DNA of 64,000 nt from CALLPQ01 sp038531745 (lineage in GTDB: Bacteria > Pseudomonadota > Alphaproteobacteria > Caulobacterales > Parvularculaceae), in the NCBI GenBank assembly GCA_038531745.1, contig JBCBBJ010000004.1:62001-126000 (forward strand), written 5' to 3'. A model generated the notes under the pieces. That model searched no databases. It saw nothing but the letters and a program-made list of their open reading frames with translations, and was not told the DNA's origin. Of this stretch, positions 59,991-64,000 are shown piece by piece; position 1 is the stretch's first letter, and every line of letters starts with the position of its first letter. The translations under genes were made by a program, and so were the position numbers.

Positions 59991-61148
59991 CTACATCGTT
60001 CGGGCGATGAGCAGTTTCATGATCTCATTGGTGCCGCCATAAATGCGTTGCACCCGTGCGTCCGTATACATGCGGCTAATGGGATATTCATCCATATACC
60101 CATAGCCCCCAAATAACTGCAGGCATTCGTCCATCACCTCGCATTCAAGGTCGGACAAAAGGAGTTTGGACATCGATCCGGTTGCCGGGTCGAGCGTGCC
60201 GGCCAGCAATTGCTCCGTGCAGTAATCAACGAACACCCGCGCCATGGTTGCCTTGGCTTTAAGCTCGGCAAGTTTGAATTGCGTATTTTGAAAATTGAAA
60301 ATCGGGCGGCCAAACGCTTTGCGTTCACGGGTATAGTCGAGCGTCAGATCAAGGGCGCGCTCAATCGCGGCAATGCCTTGAACGCCGATAATGTGACGCT
60401 CCTGGGGGAGTTGCTCCATCAATTGAATGAAGCCCTGGCCTTCCTCGTTACCGAGGCGGTTTTCGGCGGGCACCCGCACGTCATCGAAAAAGAGTTCTGA
60501 TGTGTCCTGGGCTTTGTGGCCCATCTTTTTCAAATTGCGGCCGCGAGAAAAACCCTCAACCTCGTCGGTCTCCACCACAATCAGGCTCGTGCCGCTGGCG
60601 CCTTCCTCGGGATTGGTCTTGGTGACCACAATGATCATATTTGCGGTCTGGCCATTGGTGATGAAAGTTTTTTGGCCATTGATCACATAATCGTCGCCAT
60701 CGCGCCGGGCGGTGGTGCGTACAGCCTGCAAATCGGAGCCGGTACCCGGTTCTGACATGGCAATCGCACCCACCAGCTTTCCGCTGGCTAGGCGCGGGAG
60801 CCATTTTTGTTTCTGCGCGTCGGTCCCATAATGCAGGATGTAAGGGGCAATGATGCCGTTATGGAGCGATATGCCAAAGCCCTCGACCCCGGTTTTGACC
60901 TGCTGCTCGATGATGATCTGTTCATGGGCAAAACTGCCGCCGGCCCCGCCATATTCCGCAGGCATCGAGGCGCACAGAATGCCGGCTTCGCCAGCCTTGT
61001 CCCAAGCCCAGCGGTCAACAACCCCTTGCTCCCGCCATTTTTCCACGTGGGGGGCAAGATCGCGGACGAAAAATTTGTGCACTTCGTCCTCAAACAAATC
61101 GAGGTCTTCGGTCTTCCAGCCTGGACGGGCCACGTTGAGAACAGCCAT
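59991..61148 (-). CDS. acyl-CoA dehydrogenase
   Basis: A 385-aa flavoenzyme of fatty-acid or branched-acyl oxidation. Motifs are GGAGGSFAHEQIIIEQQ, AIAMSEPGTGSDLQAVRTTA (FAD/substrate), GQKTFITNGQ, ERHIIGVQGIAAIERALD, and the C-terminal LFGGYGYMDEYPISRMYTDARVQRIYGGTNEI. The usual catalytic Glu position of straight-chain enzymes falls in that last region. The chain-length preference cannot be read. The ATG at 61148 is set by AGGAGG 6 bases upstream. A far upstream frame to 61244 is rejected. Confidence 0.95.
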   Translation of the reverse strand: MAVLNVARPGWKTEDLDLFEDEVHKFFVRDLAPHVEKWREQGVVDRWAWDKAGEAGILCASMPAEYGGAGGSFAHEQIIIEQQVKTGVEGFGISLHNGIIAPYILHYGTDAQKQKWLPRLASGKLVGAIAMSEPGTGSDLQAVRTTARRDGDDYVINGQKTFITNGQTANMIIVVTKTNPEEGASGTSLIVVETDEVEGFSRGRNLKKMGHKAQDTSELFFDDVRVPAENRLGNEEGQGFIQLMEQLPQERHIIGVQGIAAIERALDLTLDYTRERKAFGRPIFNFQNTQFKLAELKAKATMARVFVDYCTEQLLAGTLDPATGSMSKLLLSDLECEVMDECLQLFGGYGYMDEYPISRMYTDARVQRIYGGTNEIMKLLIARTM

Positions 61149-61410
61149 TATTCGCCTCCTATCGCCGACTAAGGACGTGCAAAAAGTGTCGCGAGGCTGG
61201 CACAAAATCAATCTTGCGGCGCAGCACCCGTTAAGATGCCGCATAAATTTAGGCCACAGCGGCCCGCTGTCGGGGGTGCAGGGCCCACAGCACCTTGCGC
61301 GCCGCCCTTGTTTTCAGTAACACCCGCGCTTCCCGGTTTACACCGCACCGGGCATCCCCATATGACTTTTGGGTGCTACAAACCCGCCATCGACAATCGG
61401 ATATTTTTCC

Positions 61411-61920
61411 ATGGACCTGTCTTCCCTCGTTCCCGTTATTCTGACGATCCACGTCTTGATCGTGTTGGCGCTGATTGGCGTTGTTCTTCTGCAACGTTCG
61501 GAGGGCGGGGCCCTTGGTATTGGCGGTGGTGGCGGTGGCGGTTTTATGTCCGGGCGCGGGGCGGCCAATGTGTTGACCCGGTCCACCTCCATATTGGCGG
61601 CGCTCTTTTTTGCCACCTCTCTAGGCTTGGCGATTGTTGCCGATCAGGGCGAAACCGAGGCGGAAATCATTGAGGACTTTACCGGTGTTGATCCCGAAGA
61701 CCTAAGTGAAGACCCATTCGATTCCGAAAGCCTGATCCGCTCCATTGGCGGCAGCCTTGGCACCGAAACACCGGCTGACGCGCCTGCGACACCGGCGGAT
61801 ACGCCCGAAGAACCCGCAGCACCAGGGCAAGATGCTGAGGCACCGGACCCGGCAGCCGATGCGCCTGCGCCGAATGCTGACGCCCCCGCGCAGGACGAGA
61901 CCGAGCCCCCAACCCCTTAG
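61411..61920 (+). CDS. secG: preprotein translocase subunit SecG
   Basis: A 169-aa SecYEG subunit. Two helices flank the family motif VVLLQRSEGGALGIGGGGGGGFMSGRGAANVLTRST. The first 75 residues are the complete SecG core. The remaining 95 are an acidic Ala/Pro/Asp/Glu tail, common and variable in alphaproteobacteria. The stop codon abuts the palindromic repeat at 61920. pyrG follows, as usual in this class. The start at 61411 is chosen by homology. Confidence 0.93.
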   Translation: MDLSSLVPVILTIHVLIVLALIGVVLLQRSEGGALGIGGGGGGGFMSGRGAANVLTRSTSILAALFFATSLGLAIVADQGETEAEIIEDFTGVDPEDLSEDPFDSESLIRSIGGSLGTETPADAPATPADTPEEPAAPGQDAEAPDPAADAPAPNADAPAQDETEPPTP

Positions 61921-62059
61921 AGCCCAACCGAAAAATCTATTTTCGTCGTCTGCAAACGCGTTCTTCTGCGCTTCCGGTACTCACGTACCAGTGTACCCTA
62001 CGCGTCAATTCTCCAAAAACACGTTTTCGACAGACGAAACCGATTTTTCGGTTAGACTT
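61920..62059 (+). repeat. palindromic repeat element, long copy with internal extra sequence
   Basis: The left half (gagcccaaccgaaaaatcta..., about 43 bases) is identical to the complement of the element at 59838-59914, and the right half matches it with a few changes. Between them, after aaacgcgtt, are about 60 extra bases containing ggtactcacgtaccagtgt. Short cgtt repeats border the extra segment, so it is either an insertion here or a deletion in the other copy. It starts at the last base of the secG stop codon. Confidence 0.75.
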
Positions 62060-62172
62060 TTAGGCCTTAACAGGCGGGTGTGCGGATACGTCTAAAGCCA
62101 GGCAATTATTTCCACACCTTTTATGATCTGGCGGCTTTTCCTCGCCCCGAATCCCCGTTATGACGGCCTTCC

Positions 62173-63804
62173 ATGGCGCGATATATTTTCATCACCGGCG
62201 GCGTGGTCTCCTCCCTTGGAAAAGGCATTGCTTCTGCGGCACTCGGCGCGCTCCTGCAGGCACGCGGTTATAGGGTCCGCCTACGGAAGCTTGACCCCTA
62301 TCTGAACGTTGATCCGGGGACGATGAGCCCCTATCAGCATGGCGAGGTTTTCGTCACCGATGACGGGGCGGAGACCGATCTTGATCTTGGTCATTATGAG
62401 CGGTTTACCGGCGTATCAGCCTCGAAGGCCGACAATGTGACCACGGGTCAGGTTTACCAGAAAATCATCAACCGGGAGCGGCGCGGAGAATATCTTGGCG
62501 CCACGGTACAGGTTATTCCCCATGTGACCGACATGATCAAATCCTTTGTGCGCTCCGATGCGGGGGACGCGGATTTTGTATTGTGCGAAATCGGTGGCAC
62601 CGTTGGCGATATTGAAGGCTTACCTTTTTTCGAAGCGATCCGTCAGCTGAAGAATGAATTGCCCCGTGGTCAGGCAATTTATCTGCATCTGACCTTGATG
62701 CCGTTTATTCCGTCCGCAGGCGAATTGAAAACGAAGCCAACCCAGCATTCGGTCAAGGAGTTACGCTCCATCGGTATTCAGCCCGATATCCTGCTGGTGC
62801 GCGCGGACCGGGAAATCCCCGATGGGGAGCGCAAAAAGATCGCGCAATTTTGTAATGTGCGCCCCTCCGCCGTGGTGCAGGCGTTGGACGCGCGCACGAT
62901 TTATGAGGTGCCATTGGCCTATCATGCGCAAGGGTTTGACACGGAAGTCTTGAGCGCCTTTGGCCTTGATGATGCCCCGGCCCCGGACCTGACCGGCTGG
63001 CGGGAGATTGTTGACCGTACCCTCAACCCCGATGGCAAAGTGCGAATTGCCGTTGTGGGCAAATATACGATTCTGAAAGATGCCTACAAGTCGCTGATCG
63101 AGGCGATTGCCCATGGCGGCATAGCCAATAATGTCGGTGTACAGATTGAATGGATTGATAGCTCCGTCTTTCGGGATGAAACCGAAACCATGGGCGCGCT
63201 GGCCGGCGTCCACGCTATTTTGGTGCCTGGCGGTTTTGGCGAACGCGGCGCCGAAGGCAAGATAAGTGCGGCGCGTTTTGCCCGCGAACACAATGTGCCC
63301 TATTTTGGCATTTGCTTTGGGATGCAAATGGCGGTGATTGAGGCGGCACGCAATCTTCTGGGTGAAGATGAAGCAAGCTCTAGCGAGTTTGGTATAACGC
63401 CAAAGCCTGTTGTTGGTCTGATGACCGAATGGGAGCGAGACGGCATTCGCGAAGAACGCGATGCCAGCAGCGATCTTGGCGGCAGCATGCGCCTCGGGGC
63501 CTATGAGGCGAAGCTCAAACCCGGCAGCCGGGTGCATGAAATTTATGGTACCGATACGATCCATGAGCGTCATCGCCACCGTTTTGAGGTCAATATGACG
63601 TGGGCAGATCAACTGGCTGATAAAGGTGTTGTTTTTTCTGGCACATCTCCCGACGGTCAGTTGCCGGAGATTATGGAGATCCCGGACCATCCCTGGTTTA
63701 TTGGCGTGCAATATCATCCGGAGTTAAAATCCCGGCCATTTGATCCGCACCCGCTGTTTGCGTCCTTTATCGATGCGGCGGTCAAACGCTCGCGTCTTGT
63801 TTAA
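62173..63804 (+). CDS. pyrG: CTP synthase
   Basis: A 543-aa enzyme that aminates UTP to CTP using glutamine. The synthetase domain shows IFITGGVVSSLGKGIASAALG, LRKLDPYLNVDPGTMSPYQHGEVFVTDDGAETDLDLGHYERF and the UTP/CTP-site segment TKPTQHSVKELRSIGIQPD. The glutaminase domain has the nucleophile Cys in FGICFGMQ and the His-Glu pair in GVQYHPELKSRP. Full length and standard. Confidence 0.98.
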   Translation: MARYIFITGGVVSSLGKGIASAALGALLQARGYRVRLRKLDPYLNVDPGTMSPYQHGEVFVTDDGAETDLDLGHYERFTGVSASKADNVTTGQVYQKIINRERRGEYLGATVQVIPHVTDMIKSFVRSDAGDADFVLCEIGGTVGDIEGLPFFEAIRQLKNELPRGQAIYLHLTLMPFIPSAGELKTKPTQHSVKELRSIGIQPDILLVRADREIPDGERKKIAQFCNVRPSAVVQALDARTIYEVPLAYHAQGFDTEVLSAFGLDDAPAPDLTGWREIVDRTLNPDGKVRIAVVGKYTILKDAYKSLIEAIAHGGIANNVGVQIEWIDSSVFRDETETMGALAGVHAILVPGGFGERGAEGKISAARFAREHNVPYFGICFGMQMAVIEAARNLLGEDEASSSEFGITPKPVVGLMTEWERDGIREERDASSDLGGSMRLGAYEAKLKPGSRVHEIYGTDTIHERHRHRFEVNMTWADQLADKGVVFSGTSPDGQLPEIMEIPDHPWFIGVQYHPELKSRPFDPHPLFASFIDAAVKRSRLV

Positions 63805-63821
63805 CCGAAAGGCTTTCCACC

Positions 63822-64000
63822 ATGTTCAAACCGGTTCTGGTCACCGGTGCCTCTAGCGGCATCGGCGAGGCAACGGCGGTTTACCTTGCCCATAAAGGGT
63901 TTCGGGTTTTTGCCGCTGCCCGGCGCGCGGCGGCGTTGGAGACGTTGTCAGGCATGGGCGCGGGGCGGATCCATCCGGTGACCCTCGATGTGACCGATGA
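63822..64000 (+). CDS. short-chain dehydrogenase/reductase, N-terminal part (cut by window edge)
   Basis: The first 59 codons of a classical SDR: cofactor motif LVTGASSGIGEATAVYLA, then VFAAARR and VTLDVTD, the typical adenine-site Asp. The arrangement favours NADP because of the Arg residues after the second strand. The catalytic YxxxK lies beyond the window. It starts 17 bases after pyrG, so the two may be co-transcribed. Substrate unknown. Confidence 0.88.
   Translation, partial: MFKPVLVTGASSGIGEATAVYLAHKGFRVFAAARRAAALETLSGMGAGRIHPVTLDVTD

Noticed and set aside
61236..61410. An upstream-extended SecG or a small gene before secG
   Set aside because: The extra in-frame residues before the Met at 61411 have no match to SecG, and the overlapping frames lack ribosome sites.
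62761..63717. A 318-aa open frame antisense to pyrG
   Set aside because: It fully overlaps a certain CTP synthase gene and its sequence shows no domain. It is a codon-bias shadow.

Overview
The window is a chromosomal segment of a GC-rich alphaproteobacterium. The evidence is the secG-pyrG pair, the DUF1150 protein, the heparinase-like gene between rpe and purH, the Complex I gene set and the alphaproteobacterial style of intergenic palindromes. The sequence does not fix the order or genus. Most of it is housekeeping and biosynthesis, with one 12-kb secretion locus and a few insertions. No tRNA, rRNA, CRISPR array or prophage was recognised.

Layout. 1-5.7 kb: the start of a GMC oxidoreductase, a DUF5694 gene broken by an in-frame TGA, a complete IS1182-family element (1791-3338) with a 4-bp target duplication, yggT and an aldo/keto reductase. 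5.8-12.9 kb: a glycine-zipper lipoprotein, rpe, a heparinase II/III-like gene, a CapD/WbpM-like sugar-nucleotide enzyme, purH and a methyltransferase. 13.1-24.9 kb is amino-acid metabolism: gltD-gltB, an AlaC-like aminotransferase, then ilvC-leuC-leuD-leuB. The ilvC operon is preceded by a classical attenuator: a Leu/Val-rich leader peptide followed by alternative antiterminator and terminator stems.

25.0-41.5 kb: two large tandem paralogous secreted proteins of unknown function, each with its own promoter and terminator, lie beside a complete-looking type II secretion locus split into two divergent arms. The minus arm carries gspJ, K, L, M and a GspC/PilP-like gene. The plus arm carries gspE, F, G, H, D and I. 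The position suggests the paralogues may be substrates of this machine; that is inference.

41.6-50 kb: Complex I genes, but not in the usual single operon. nuoA-B-(palindromic repeats)-nuoC-(GFA-family gene)-nuoD run on the plus strand. nuoE and nuoF are on the minus strand, separated by a small membrane protein and by an opposite-strand gene that may encode a three-domain protease-inhibitor-like protein. nuoG to nuoN are not in the window.

50-64 kb: a histone-H1-like tail joined to an amphi-Trp domain, an acetyltransferase, a hybrid histidine kinase divergent from a small Excalibur-type secreted protein, a DUF1150 protein, a threonine-dehydratase-like enzyme, uppP, a lipoprotein, a large unknown anchored protein, an acyl-CoA dehydrogenase, secG, pyrG and the start of an SDR gene. 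Two inverted copies of a palindromic repeat, one carrying about 60 bp of extra sequence, bracket the acyl-CoA dehydrogenase and secG.

The most rewarding signals are the ilvC-leuCDB attenuator, the split Complex I locus, the paired secreted paralogues beside the type II secretion genes, and the palindromic repeats.
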